Of a stretch of 64,000 bases of DNA, positions 1 through 10,528 are shown piece after piece; position 1 is the stretch's first letter; each line of letters begins with the position of its first letter. This stretch comes from Roseovarius indicus (GTDB taxonomy: Bacteria; Pseudomonadota; Alphaproteobacteria; Rhodobacterales; Rhodobacteraceae). Position numbers and translations under genes: made by a program. The stretch is from assembly GCF_008728195.1 (NCBI RefSeq), contig NZ_CP031598.1, forward strand, positions 1 to 64,000. The letters are read 5' to 3'. The notes under the pieces are model-generated. The model did no database searches. It was not told where the DNA came from and was given only the letters and a program-made list of their open reading frames with translations.

Positions 1-1371
1 ATGACTAAAGAGCAATGGGGCCAGTTGAAACAGGAACTCCTGGGTACCGTCGGGAAACACAATTTCGCAAACTGGATCGAGCCGCTGGAGCTGTCTGATG
101 TCAGCGACGGCGTGGTGACGTTCAACGTGCCGACCACCTTCACGGGCAATTACGTGTCGCGCAACTTCGGTGACCTCATCCTGTTCCAGGTGAACACCGT
201 GTCGCCGGAAATTCGCCGGGTGCATTTCCGCGTGCCTGCCAATGGCAACGTCCGGCCAGAGCCCTCCGCCCCCAAGCCGCGGGCCGCACGCCCCGCGGCC
301 CAGGCCGCCGTTTCCCAAGCCGAAGGCCAGGTGCCTGCCGCGCCGCTCGATGACCGGTTCACCTTCGACAATTTCGTGGTCGGCAAGCCCAACGAACTGG
401 CCCATGCCGCGGCACGCCGCGTGGCCGAGGGCGGCCCGGTGACCTTCAACCCGCTGTTTCTGTATGGCGGCGTCGGCCTTGGTAAAACGCACCTGATGCA
501 CGCCATCGCGTGGGAGCTTCAGAGCAAACGGCCGGACCTCAACGTCGTCTACCTGTCGGCGGAACAGTTCATGTACCGCTTCGTGCAGGCGCTGCGCGAC
601 CGCAAGATGATGGACTTCAAGGAGATGTTCCGCTCGGTCGACGTGCTGATGGTCGACGACGTGCAGTTCATCGCCGGCAAGGACAGCACGCAGGAAGAGT
701 TTTTCCACACGTTCAATGCGCTCGTGGACCAGAACAAGCAGATCGTCATCTCGGCCGACCGCGCCCCGGGCGAGATCGAGAACCTCGAGGACAGGATCAA
801 GTCGCGCCTGCAATGCGGCCTCGTCGTTGATCTACATCCGACCGACTATGAGCTGCGCCTTGGTATCCTGCAGTCCAAGGTCGATCGCTTTCGCAACGAC
901 TATCCCGGCCTGCAGATGGCAGACGGTGTGCTCGAATTCCTTGCCCACCGGATCAGCACCAATGTTCGCGTGCTCGAAGGCGCGCTGACCCGGCTTTACG
1001 CCTTCGCCTCGCTTGTGGGCCATGAGATCACGCTCGAGCTGGCGCAGGACTGTCTTGCCGACATTCTCCGCGCCTCCGAGCGGAAGATCTCGATCGAGGA
1101 AATCCAGCGGCAGGTGTCGGAGCATTACAACATCCGCCTGTCCGACATGATCGGCCCCAAGCGGGTGCGCACCTTTGCCCGTCCGCGGCAGGTAGCGATG
1201 TATCTGTGCAAGCAGATGACCAGCCGCTCGCTCCCGGAAATCGGCCGCCGGTTCGGGGGCCGGGATCATACGACCGTGATGCACGGCGTGAAGCGGATCG
1301 ACGAGCTGCGCCACCAGGATGCGCAGATCGCCGAAGACCTCGAACTTCTGCGCCGGACGCTGGAAGGGTAA
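1..1371 (+). CDS. dnaA: Chromosomal replication initiator protein DnaA
   Basis: A 456-residue protein that binds DnaA boxes at oriC, opens the duplex with ATP and loads the helicase. The N-terminal domain I (about 1-80) is followed by a Pro/Ala-rich linker (about 80-118). The AAA+ core has Walker A GGVGLGKT at about 156-163 and Walker B with VLMVDD near 215-221. The C-terminal DNA-binding domain carries the DnaA signature GRDHTTVMH near 420. The window begins at its ATG, so promoter and oriC upstream cannot be seen. Length and domain order are normal for the family. dnaN follows after 155 bp in the same direction, the classic dnaA-dnaN pairing. Confidence 0.98.
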   Translation: MTKEQWGQLKQELLGTVGKHNFANWIEPLELSDVSDGVVTFNVPTTFTGNYVSRNFGDLILFQVNTVSPEIRRVHFRVPANGNVRPEPSAPKPRAARPAAQAAVSQAEGQVPAAPLDDRFTFDNFVVGKPNELAHAAARRVAEGGPVTFNPLFLYGGVGLGKTHLMHAIAWELQSKRPDLNVVYLSAEQFMYRFVQALRDRKMMDFKEMFRSVDVLMVDDVQFIAGKDSTQEEFFHTFNALVDQNKQIVISADRAPGEIENLEDRIKSRLQCGLVVDLHPTDYELRLGILQSKVDRFRNDYPGLQMADGVLEFLAHRISTNVRVLEGALTRLYAFASLVGHEITLELAQDCLADILRASERKISIEEIQRQVSEHYNIRLSDMIGPKRVRTFARPRQVAMYLCKQMTSRSLPEIGRRFGGRDHTTVMHGVKRIDELRHQDAQIAEDLELLRRTLEG

Positions 1372-1464
1372 TCACCTGCTGTCCCGAAAATGCAACCGGT
1401 CCTGCCTTTGGCAGGGCCGCCCTTGACCCTGTGCGGTAATGGGCCGAAAACAGCACGAAAAGGC

Positions 1465-1492
1465 TTGAGCGTTAAAGGGAGTTTGCTACGGT
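1465..1492 (+). promoter_or_regulatory. Candidate dnaN promoter
   Basis: The dnaA-dnaN gap contains TTGAGC (1465-1470), a 16-bp spacer and TACGGT (1487-1492), about 35 bp before the dnaN start. This resembles a sigma70-type promoter but the match is only moderate. A hairpin CCTGCC-TTT-GGCAGG (1401-1415) lies upstream and has no U-tract, so it does not look like a full terminator after dnaA. I saw no convincing DnaA box in the gap. Confidence 0.35.
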
Positions 1493-1526
1493 GCGCTTCC
1501 CGGCACGCAGATCAGGGAGCGAGGGC

Positions 1527-2645
1527 ATGAAACTCAGCATCGAACGCGGCACACTGCTCAAGGCAGTGTCACAGGCCCAGTCTGTGGTCGAACGCCGCAA
1601 CACGATCCCGATCCTCGCCAATGTGCTGATCGAGGCCGAGGGCGATACGGTTCAGTTCCGCGCCACGGATCTCGATATCGAGGTGGTCGACAAGGCACCG
1701 GCCAAGGTGGAACGGGCCGGGGCGACGACGGTGTCGGCCGTCACCCTTCACGAGATCATCCGGAAGCTGCCCGACGGGGCATTGGTGACGCTGACCGACG
1801 ATGGTGCGTCTGGGCGAATGTCGGTCGAGGCGGGACGCTCGAACTTCTCGCTGGCGACCCTGCCGCGAGAGGATTTCCCGGTAATGGCATCGTCGGAATA
1901 TACCTGCAATTTCACCGCCGATGCTCCGGTGCTGCGGCGGCTTTTCGACAAGTCGAAATTCGCCATCTCGACCGAGGAAACACGCTATTACCTGAACGGC
2001 GTCTACATGCATGTGGCCGATGGTGATGGAGGCCAGGTTCTGCGCTGCGTGGCCACCGATGGTCACCGCCTTGCCCGGATCGATGCCGACCTGCCTGAGG
2101 GCGCGGCGGACATGCCCGGCGTGATCGTGCCCCGCAAGACGGTGGGCGAGCTGCGCAAGCTCCTGGACGATGACGAGGCCAAGATTGCCGTGTCGGTTTC
2201 GGAGACCAAGGTGCGCTTTGCCACGCCCGACATCACCCTGACCTCGAAGGTCATCGACGGCACCTTCCCCGACTACACCCGCGTCATTCCCACCGGCAAC
2301 ACCCGCCGGCTGGAGGTCGACGCCAGCGAGTTCGCGCAGGCGGTCGACCGGGTTGCCACCGTCAGCTCGGAACGCTCGCGCGCCGTCAAACTGGCGCTCG
2401 ACGAAGACCGTCTGGTGCTGTCGGTCAACGCACCCGACAGCGGCAATGCCGAGGAAGAGCTGGCCGTGGCCTATGGCGACGATCACCTCGAGATCGGGTT
2501 CAACGCCAAGTACTTGCTGGAGATTGCCAGCCAGGTCGACCGCGAGAATGCCGTCTTCCTGTTCAACTCCTCGGGCGATCCGACGCTGATGCGCGAGGGG
2601 AACGACACCAGCGCGGTCTATGTCGTGATGCCGATGCGGGTGTGA
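1527..2645 (+). CDS. dnaN: DNA polymerase III beta subunit (sliding clamp)
   Basis: A 372-residue ring-forming clamp that tethers DNA polymerase III to DNA. The protein starts MKLSIERGTLLKAVSQ, the normal N-terminus of alphaproteobacterial DnaN, and runs through the three repeated clamp domains to a C-terminus ending YVVMPMRV. An in-frame GTG at 1491 would add 12 residues, but the ATG at 1527 matches the family N-terminus and has AGGGAG about 10 bases upstream, so it is preferred. It follows dnaA in the same direction. A PemK-like gene begins only 10 bases after its stop, where recF would normally be expected. Confidence 0.97.
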   Translation: MKLSIERGTLLKAVSQAQSVVERRNTIPILANVLIEAEGDTVQFRATDLDIEVVDKAPAKVERAGATTVSAVTLHEIIRKLPDGALVTLTDDGASGRMSVEAGRSNFSLATLPREDFPVMASSEYTCNFTADAPVLRRLFDKSKFAISTEETRYYLNGVYMHVADGDGGQVLRCVATDGHRLARIDADLPEGAADMPGVIVPRKTVGELRKLLDDDEAKIAVSVSETKVRFATPDITLTSKVIDGTFPDYTRVIPTGNTRRLEVDASEFAQAVDRVATVSSERSRAVKLALDEDRLVLSVNAPDSGNAEEELAVAYGDDHLEIGFNAKYLLEIASQVDRENAVFLFNSSGDPTLMREGNDTSAVYVVMPMRV

Positions 2646-2655
2646 GGTAGCCTGA

Positions 2656-3060
2656 TTGGCGCTGAAGTATCACCCAAAACAAGGTACGTTGGTACTGGTC
2701 CACTTTGATCGCGCTTTCAAACAACCGGAAATGGTCAAGTCTCGACCGTGCATAGTGATATCAAAAAGGATCAAACAACGCCCGAACTTGGTCACCGTTG
2801 TGCCACTCAGTACGACGCCGCCCGATCCTGTCATGCCGTATCATTGCGAGATCGAGATTGATTTGGATTTGCCGCCGAGGTGGCGCGCTAAGACTTGTTG
2901 GGTAAAGGGCGACATGATCTATTCTTTGAGTTTTGAGCGGGTCAACCTTTTCAATCTGGGGCGTGGCGAAGACGGGCGCCGACGATACCAAACGTCAACG
3001 ATTTCTCAGGATTCTTTTGACAAGGTTCAGAATTGCGTACGAGCTGCGCTCGATCTGTGA
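2656..3060 (+). CDS. PemK/MazF-like toxin-fold protein, orphan
   Basis: A 134-residue protein resembling type II toxins of the PemK/MazF family (usually mRNA endoribonucleases): an N-terminal GTLVLVHF strand, a KSRPCIVIS segment, VVPLST, and a central SH3-like barrel pattern. The start is TTG, with GAGG overlapping the dnaN stop 8 bases upstream; no better start keeps the N-terminal strand. It is translated close behind dnaN, and no antitoxin gene is visible on either side. The DNA is visibly AT-richer, with codons (ttg, aaa, tca) rare in its neighbours, suggesting acquisition by transfer. Toxicity and RNase activity are inferred from fold similarity only; it may be a non-toxic relative. Confidence 0.7.
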   Translation: MALKYHPKQGTLVLVHFDRAFKQPEMVKSRPCIVISKRIKQRPNLVTVVPLSTTPPDPVMPYHCEIEIDLDLPPRWRAKTCWVKGDMIYSLSFERVNLFNLGRGEDGRRRYQTSTISQDSFDKVQNCVRAALDL

Positions 3061-3191
3061 GGGTTGACAACGAGCCTACCCGTGAGCATATTTCAAACTG
3101 ATGCGGCTCTGGAAACATCCGCTTCAAGACCTCATTAGTTTGAGGCCATCAGGCCCTCCGGCAATACCAAGCCGCGACCTGATGCAGATTG
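3061..3191 (+). ncRNA. Structured intergenic segment, possible small RNA or 3' UTR
   Basis: The segment between the PemK-like gene and the terminator holds consecutive inverted repeats: CCTCA-TTAGTT-TGAGG (3130-3145) and CATCAGG (3147-3153) pairing with CCTGATG (3178-3184). They stack directly before the intrinsic terminator at 3192. No ORF with coding character is present. It could be a terminator-ended small RNA or simply the folded 3' UTR of the PemK-like transcript. I do not recognise a known RNA family. Confidence 0.3.
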
Positions 3192-3215
3192 AGCCCCGCC
3201 TCGGCGGGGCTTTTT
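3192..3215 (+). terminator. Rho-independent terminator before recF
   Basis: A 9-bp perfect stem AGCCCCGCC / GGCGGGGCT with a TC loop is followed by TTTT. It separates the dnaN/PemK-like transcript from recF, so recF needs its own promoter downstream of about 3215. Confidence 0.85.
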
Positions 3216-3253
3216 CGTGGCTGGCTTTTTGCATTTGAGGTAAGGGCGTTAGC

Positions 3254-4363
3254 ATGAACCTTTACCTTTCCCGCCTGACCCTGTCTCACTACCGCTCGCA
3301 CAAGGGGGCGGCGCTGGCGCTGGATGCGCGGCCGGTGGCGATCTACGGGCCGAACGGGGCGGGGAAGACCAACCTTCTGGAGGCGGTGTCGCTGTTTTCG
3401 CCGGGCCGCGGTTTGCGGCGGGCGGCGGCGCAGGACATGGCGCGGCGGCCGGAAAGCCTTGGGTGGAAGGTCACGGGGCACCTGCATTCCCTGCATCAGA
3501 TCCACGAGGTCGAGATCTGGTCGGAGGAGGGCCAGTCGCGGCAGGTGAAGATCGACGGCAAGGCCGCGAGCCAGGTGGCGCTGGGGCGCATTGCGCGGGT
3601 GCTGTGGCTGATCCCGTCGATGGACAGGCTGTGGATCGAAGGGGCCGAGGGGCGGCGGCGGTTTCTGGACCGGATGACGATGAGCTTCGAGCCCGCCCAT
3701 GCCGATGTTTCACTGGCCTATGAGAAGGCGATGCGGGAGCGGAACCGGCTGCTGAAGGACCAGGTGCGCGACGGGCATTGGTATGTCGCGCTGGAGCGGC
3801 AGATGGCGGAGGCCGGGGTGGCCATTCACCGGAACCGCCAGAAGGCGCTGGCGGAGCTTCAGGCGGCGCAGCAGGAGGCGGAGACGGCCTTTCCGACGGC
3901 CGAGCTGGAGCTGACCATGTCGGAGGGGGAAATGCCGGAGACGGAAGCGGATTTTCGCGAGGCGCTGCATGAAAGCCGGTTCCGCGACCTGGCCGCCGGG
4001 CGGACGTTGGTGGGGCCGCACAGGGCTGATTTATATGGGGTTTATGCCGCCAAGGGGGTGCCGGCGAAGGACTGTTCGACGGGGGAGCAGAAGGCGCTTT
4101 TGATCTCGCTGATCCTGGCCAACGGGCGGGCCCTGGCAAGGGAGTTCGGGGCGCCGCCGATCCTGCTCTTGGACGAGGTGGCGGCGCATCTGGATGCGGG
4201 CCGGAGGGCGGCGCTCTATGATGAGGTCTGTGCGCTGGGGGCGCAGGCGTGGATGACCGGGACGGGGGCGGAACTGTTCGAGGAACTGGGCGAGCGGGCA
4301 CAGTTGATCGAAGTGACGGAAGCAGAAAGTATCAGCAAAATCAGTGGGAAAGATGCGTCATGA
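3254..4363 (+). CDS. recF: DNA replication and repair protein RecF
   Basis: A 369-residue SMC-like ATPase that helps load RecA at single-strand gaps (RecFOR pathway). The N-terminus NLYLSRLTLSHYRS is typical; Walker A GPNGAGKT lies at 32-39, the STGEQKALLIS signature in the C-terminal third, and Walker B/D-loop LLLDEVAAHLD near 303-313. The ATG is preceded by GAGGTAAGGG. The stop codon overlaps the ATG of the following VOC gene (ATGA), so the two are probably co-translated. Length is normal. Confidence 0.95.
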   Translation: MNLYLSRLTLSHYRSHKGAALALDARPVAIYGPNGAGKTNLLEAVSLFSPGRGLRRAAAQDMARRPESLGWKVTGHLHSLHQIHEVEIWSEEGQSRQVKIDGKAASQVALGRIARVLWLIPSMDRLWIEGAEGRRRFLDRMTMSFEPAHADVSLAYEKAMRERNRLLKDQVRDGHWYVALERQMAEAGVAIHRNRQKALAELQAAQQEAETAFPTAELELTMSEGEMPETEADFREALHESRFRDLAAGRTLVGPHRADLYGVYAAKGVPAKDCSTGEQKALLISLILANGRALAREFGAPPILLLDEVAAHLDAGRRAALYDEVCALGAQAWMTGTGAELFEELGERAQLIEVTEAESISKISGKDAS

Positions 4364-4794
4364 CCAATCCTCAACGCGTGACTCTCATCACTCTTGGTGT
4401 CGCCGATCTGGACAGATCCAAGGCGTTTTACGGGGCTTTGGGGTGGGTGCCGGCGGAGGAGCAGGAGGGGGTCGCTTTCTACCAGATGCAAGGTATGGCC
4501 TTGGGATTGTTCGGAAAAGCGGCGTTGGCGGAGGACCAGGGAAGGGGTGGCGCCGAGCTGGGCACCGGGGCGATGACGCTGGCGCAGAACTTTGCGACCG
4601 AGGCGGAGGTGGATGACGCCTTTGATGCTGCCGTGGCGGCGGGGGCCAAGGTGTTGAAACGGCCGGAGAAAGTGTTCTGGGGCGGGTATTCGGGCTATTA
4701 TGCCGACCCGGACGGGCATGTCTGGGAAGTGGCGATGAACCCGTTCTGGCCGCTGGGGGAGGACGGGTCGCTGACGCTTCCCGGGGCGGGGTGA
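4360..4794 (+). CDS. VOC/glyoxalase-fold family protein
   Basis: A 144-residue protein of the vicinal-oxygen-chelate superfamily: VTLITLGVADLDRSKAFYG at the N-terminus and GGYSGYYADPDGHVWEVAMN at the C-terminus, the two ends of the paired beta-alpha-beta module. The ATG at 4360 overlaps the recF stop and removes an upstream extension that is only recF shadow. The metal-ligand pattern is partial (a His or Glu expected early is not obvious), and the substrate cannot be told. Candidates are glyoxalase-like, bleomycin-resistance-like or simple binding proteins. Confidence 0.85.
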   Translation: MTNPQRVTLITLGVADLDRSKAFYGALGWVPAEEQEGVAFYQMQGMALGLFGKAALAEDQGRGGAELGTGAMTLAQNFATEAEVDDAFDAAVAAGAKVLKRPEKVFWGGYSGYYADPDGHVWEVAMNPFWPLGEDGSLTLPGAG

Positions 4795-4814
4795 ACGGCG
4801 TCGGTCTTCGCGGT

Positions 4815-4980
4815 GGCGGCAGAAAAGGGTTAACGGCCTTGTTTTGCTGGGATTTCGACGTCGGTATCACGTCGGTATTACGTCGGTATCGCGTCGGTGC
4901 GGGGGTCTGTAGAGGGGTTGGTTAATGTGGCGTGCGGTAAGAGGCTGCGCGAGATGTGGTGTGGCGCGCAACACCCGGCG
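4815..4980 (+). repeat. Dispersed ~165-bp intergenic repeat, copy 1, with four 11-bp units
   Basis: This non-coding stretch contains four tandem 11-mers at 4859-4902 of the form CGTCGGTATCA, CGTCGGTATTA, CGTCGGTATCG, CGTCGGTGCGG. They are flanked by GGGTTAACGGCC...TTTTGCTGG...ATTTCGA on the left and GATGTGG...GCGCAACACCCGGCG on the right. The same arrangement recurs at 42666-42833 in the same orientation. Here it sits directly upstream of the DUF1697-lysE pair. Function is unknown; an iterated protein-binding site is one possibility. Confidence 0.8.
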
Positions 4981-4991
4981 GAGGGCGTGAG

Positions 4992-5519
4992 GTGAGCGTC
5001 TCGGTTCTGCTGCTGCGCGGCATCAACGTGGGCGGGCGCAATGCGTTGCCGATGGCGGAGCTGCGGGTGCTGCTGGAGGGGTTGGGGGCCGAGGACATCG
5101 CGACCTATATCCAGAGCGGCAATGCCGTGTTTCGCGGCGAGGTGACGGCGGAGTCCGTCGCCGACGGGATCGAGGCCGCGAAGGGCTTTCGGCCGCAGGC
5201 GCTGGTGATGTCCCGCGACCGGCTGGCCAAGGTCATGGCGGCCAACCCGTTCCCCGAAGAGGGGGCGGCGGATGGCAAGTCGGTGCATGTCTGGTTTTTC
5301 GAGGGCAACCCGAAGGCGCTGGAGGACGAGACGCTGGCGCTTGCAACGCCGAGTGAGCGGGTCGAGGTGACGGGCGAGGCCGGCTATCTGCATGCCCCCG
5401 ATGGGATCGGGCGGTCGAAGCTGGCCGCGACGCTGGAAAAGGCGCTGGGCGTGCCGTCGACGGCGCGGAACTGGCGCACGGTCATGGCCATCGCGAAGCT
5501 CGTGGAAGAGCGCCGATGA
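4992..5519 (+). CDS. DUF1697 family protein
   Basis: A 175-residue protein with the DUF1697 pattern: SVLLRGINVGGRN at the N-terminus (here VLLLRGINVGGRNALPM), TYIQSGNAVF near residue 38, and RNWRTVMAI...L close to the end. The function of this family is not established. The GTG at 4992 is chosen because the domain begins immediately after it and the upstream codons lie in the repeat element. The stop overlaps the ATG of the LysE-type exporter (ATGA), so both are one translational unit. Confidence 0.85.
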   Translation: MSVSVLLLRGINVGGRNALPMAELRVLLEGLGAEDIATYIQSGNAVFRGEVTAESVADGIEAAKGFRPQALVMSRDRLAKVMAANPFPEEGAADGKSVHVWFFEGNPKALEDETLALATPSERVEVTGEAGYLHAPDGIGRSKLAATLEKALGVPSTARNWRTVMAIAKLVEERR

Positions 5520-6136
5520 CGCTGGGCCTGTGGGACATGGCGCTTTATGCCGGGGCGCTCTTCATCCTGTTCATCACGCCCGGGCCGGTCTGGCTGGCGG
5601 TGATGGCGCGCACGCTGTCGGGCGGGGCGGGGGCCGCGCTTCCACTGGCAGCGGGTGTGGTTGTCGGAGACGTCCTGTGGTCGCTTCTGGCGGTGCTGGG
5701 GGTGTCGTGGGTCGTTGGGGCGTTCGACGGCTTCATGACGGTGCTGAAGCTGGTGGCGGTGGTGACGTTCGCGGGCATGGGCGTGATGCTCATCCGCAAT
5801 GCCAGCCGCAGCATCGTGGCCGACAGCCGCCTGACCCGGCCGGGGATGTGGGCGGGGTTCATGGCGGGGCTGGCGGCGATCCTCGGGAACCCCAAGGCGA
5901 TCCTGTTCTACATGGGCGTTCTGCCGGGGTTCTTCGACCTTGGGCAGGTCACGCCCGGCGATATCGCGGTGATCGTCGTGCTATCGGCCATCGTGCCCTT
6001 CGTGGGCAACATGGGGATGGCGCTTTTCCTGGATCGGGTGCGGCGGTTGATGACCTCTCCGACGGCGCTCAGGCGGACGAACCTGGCCTCTGGCGGGCTG
6101 TTGATTTTGGTGGCGGTGGTGATTGCGGTGACGTGA
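5516..6136 (+). CDS. LysE/RhtB family translocator
   Basis: A 206-residue inner-membrane protein with about six hydrophobic segments and the family hallmark FITPGPVWLAVMARTLSGG near residues 20-38. A second motif GNPKAILFYMGVLPGFF lies in the middle. Members export amino acids or similar small molecules; the substrate here is unknown. It overlaps DUF1697 by 4 bases and is separated from the next gene by 83 bp. Confidence 0.9.
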   Translation: MTLGLWDMALYAGALFILFITPGPVWLAVMARTLSGGAGAALPLAAGVVVGDVLWSLLAVLGVSWVVGAFDGFMTVLKLVAVVTFAGMGVMLIRNASRSIVADSRLTRPGMWAGFMAGLAAILGNPKAILFYMGVLPGFFDLGQVTPGDIAVIVVLSAIVPFVGNMGMALFLDRVRRLMTSPTALRRTNLASGGLLILVAVVIAVT

Positions 6137-6219
6137 TCGGGGTGCACATCGACGGCGTTGTTGCGTCACGTCATTCGCGGGGGAATAGTGGGGCGGGAAC
6201 GAAGGCCGAGGAGAGACGG

Positions 6220-6717
6220 ATGGCGCGGCGCACGACCGAGGCGTTATGGGCAGAGATCGACCGGTGTGACGCGTTCCTGCGGATCGCCGAGGATTTCGCG
6301 AAGGTGTCTTTTCCCGAGGAAGCGGCGTTGCGCGAAGCGGTAGCAGCTCTGCCGGACAAGGATGCCTTTGTGGCGAGCGGTCTGAGGAACGGCGCCACTC
6401 TGCCGCAAATACTGAGTGGTTACGAGCAGGCGGTGAACGATCACATGGCCGCGTTTGCCATGACGGCGCCGGATGCGGTGGCCTATGCGACCGGTCTTCG
6501 CGCGTATTACCGCGAGCGGACCGGCCGGGAATTGCTGTCGGATTTTCCGCCGCCGACGCGCAAGTTGAAGGCGATCGTCAAGCGCGGGAAGATCCGGAAC
6601 GACACGGAATTCTACCTTGTGAAAGAGTGCGTCGACGATTTGGAAGATGACCCGAAAACCGAAGCGTTGGGGCGGGATTTGCGGGAGTTGCTCGGCGCCT
6701 ACGAGGCCGGTGGCTGA
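6220..6717 (+). CDS. Hypothetical protein, 165 residues
   Basis: Starts MARRTTEALWAEIDRCDAF and is mainly helical, soluble and charged, with a KAIVKRGKIRNDTEFYLVKE segment in the second half and an acidic tail. I do not recognise a family. The ATG at 6220 has GGAGAGACGG upstream; the longer in-frame extension upstream is the antiphase shadow of lysE. It lies alone between lysE and gyrB, and GGCCC-GGC-GGGCC directly after the stop could form a weak hairpin. Confidence 0.65.
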   Translation: MARRTTEALWAEIDRCDAFLRIAEDFAKVSFPEEAALREAVAALPDKDAFVASGLRNGATLPQILSGYEQAVNDHMAAFAMTAPDAVAYATGLRAYYRERTGRELLSDFPPPTRKLKAIVKRGKIRNDTEFYLVKECVDDLEDDPKTEALGRDLRELLGAYEAGG

Positions 6718-9309
<2,592 letters not shown>

Positions 9310-9315
9310 GCTTTT

Positions 9316-9349
9316 GTGGGATCGCGCATGATCATGCGCGGCCCCCCAC
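9316..9349. terminator. Palindromic hairpin after gyrB
   Basis: A perfect 18-bp palindrome CGCGCATGATCATGCGCG (9323-9340) sits inside an outer GTGGG/CCCAC stem (9316-9320 with 9345-9349), starting 6 bp after the gyrB stop. There is no U-tract, so it may act as a processing or mRNA-stabilising hairpin or a weak terminator. The remainder of 9350-9557, between the convergent gyrB and the GST-like gene, shows nothing recognisable. Confidence 0.5.
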
Positions 9350-9557
9350 GGGCTTGTGCGGGTCGCATGAATGGAGATGCCGAGACCGACGGAAAGATCG
9401 CTTCGAGTTCTGAGAGCTTCGGAGTTCGCTTTATTTCGTCGGCTCGAACGGACCCAGGCATACGACATCCGACGTCTGGTTTGCAGGAAAGACCATTTGC
9501 TGGACTGCGTGACGGTGACGCTTAACGCCTGCGGCCAAACAGGCACGACCGTCTGCC

Positions 9558-10517
9558 TTATCGCGCCAGCGCCCGGGCCACATGGGCCGGGCCGACGGGG
9601 CGGATGCCCGTCGGGTTCAGGGCCTTGATCGAATAGTAGCCCCTGGTGATGTGATCCATGTTCACGGTCTCGCGCACGCCGGGAAGGTCAAGGATGCGCT
9701 GCTGGAAGGCCGAAAGGCGCGGGTAATCCGCGATCTGGCGGAGGTTGGTCTTGAAGAGACCGTGATAGGCCGCGTCAAAGCGGATGAGGGTCACGAAGGT
9801 CCGGATATCGGTCTCGGTCAGGCGATTGCCGAACAGGTAGTCGCCGGTCAGGCGACCCTCCAGCATGTCGAGCGTGTCGAAGACACCGGCGACGGCTTCG
9901 TCATAGGCCTCCTGCGAGCTGGCGAAGCCGGCCTTGTAGACCCCGTTGTTGAGCTTGTCGTAGATCACGGGGTTCAGGGTGTCGATTTCCGCGGCCAGAT
10001 CCGTAGGGTAAAGCCGCAGGTCCGAGGGCACCAGTCCCTCGAAGGCGGTGTCGAACATCCGCAGGATGTCGGCGCTTTCGTTGTTGACCATGACGTTGCG
10101 CGTCATGTCCCACAGCACCGGCACGGTGGCCCGGCCGGTGAAATGCGGCTCGGCGCGGGTGTAGATCTCGTGCATGTAGCGCGCCCCGAAAAGCGGGTCG
10201 TCCTGCGCCCCGTCATAGCCGCCGAATTGCCAACCCTGGGCCGAGATCACCGGGTTGACCACGGTCACCGGGATCACCTTGTCCAGTCCTTTCAGCTTGC
10301 GCGCGATCAGCGTGCGCGACGCCCAGGGGCAGATCAGCGCGACGTAGAGGCGATAGCGCCCGGGCTCGGCCTCGAAGCCACCTTCGCCGGTGGGCCCGGC
10401 GCTGCCATCCGGCGTGACCCAGTTGCGGAAGCTCGACACCTGCCGCACGAAACGGCCTTTCTCGTCGGCCTTCTGCACGGGTTGCCAGTTCTCGATCCAT
10501 TTTCCGTCGACAAGCAT
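9558..10517 (-). CDS. Glutathionyl-hydroquinone reductase-like glutathione transferase (YqjG/ECM4 family)
   Basis: A 319-residue Xi-class glutathione transferase. The active-site CPWASRT motif lies at 63-69, with Cys63 as the expected nucleophile. NNESADILRMFD (GSH-binding) and the C-terminal helical domain ending HITRGYYSIKALNPTGIRP follow the family pattern. Such enzymes reduce glutathionyl-hydroquinones to hydroquinones. It is the last gene of a minus-strand run with a DODA-type dioxygenase 11 bp upstream, which supports a quinone/catechol role. Length is typical. Confidence 0.9.
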   Translation of the reverse strand: MLVDGKWIENWQPVQKADEKGRFVRQVSSFRNWVTPDGSAGPTGEGGFEAEPGRYRLYVALICPWASRTLIARKLKGLDKVIPVTVVNPVISAQGWQFGGYDGAQDDPLFGARYMHEIYTRAEPHFTGRATVPVLWDMTRNVMVNNESADILRMFDTAFEGLVPSDLRLYPTDLAAEIDTLNPVIYDKLNNGVYKAGFASSQEAYDEAVAGVFDTLDMLEGRLTGDYLFGNRLTETDIRTFVTLIRFDAAYHGLFKTNLRQIADYPRLSAFQQRILDLPGVRETVNMDHITRGYYSIKALNPTGIRPVGPAHVARALAR

Positions 10518-10528
10518 TGCCGGTCTCC

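Noticed and set aside
1372-1526. Possible oriC or DnaA-box cluster between dnaA and dnaN
   Set aside because: No TTATCCACA-type boxes and no AT-rich unwinding region seen; oriC is probably elsewhere, perhaps upstream of the window start.
2600-3250. Antitoxin gene for the PemK-like protein
   Set aside because: dnaN ends 10 bases before the gene, and the region after it has no short ORF with an antitoxin-like composition.
4859-4902. 11-bp tandem units considered as a CRISPR-like array
   Set aside because: Units are too short, adjoin without spacers and have no cas genes.
5392-6219. In-frame upstream extension of the 165-residue hypothetical protein
   Set aside because: It overlaps lysE and DUF1697 in another frame; the shorter start at 6220 has a ribosome site and no homology is lost.
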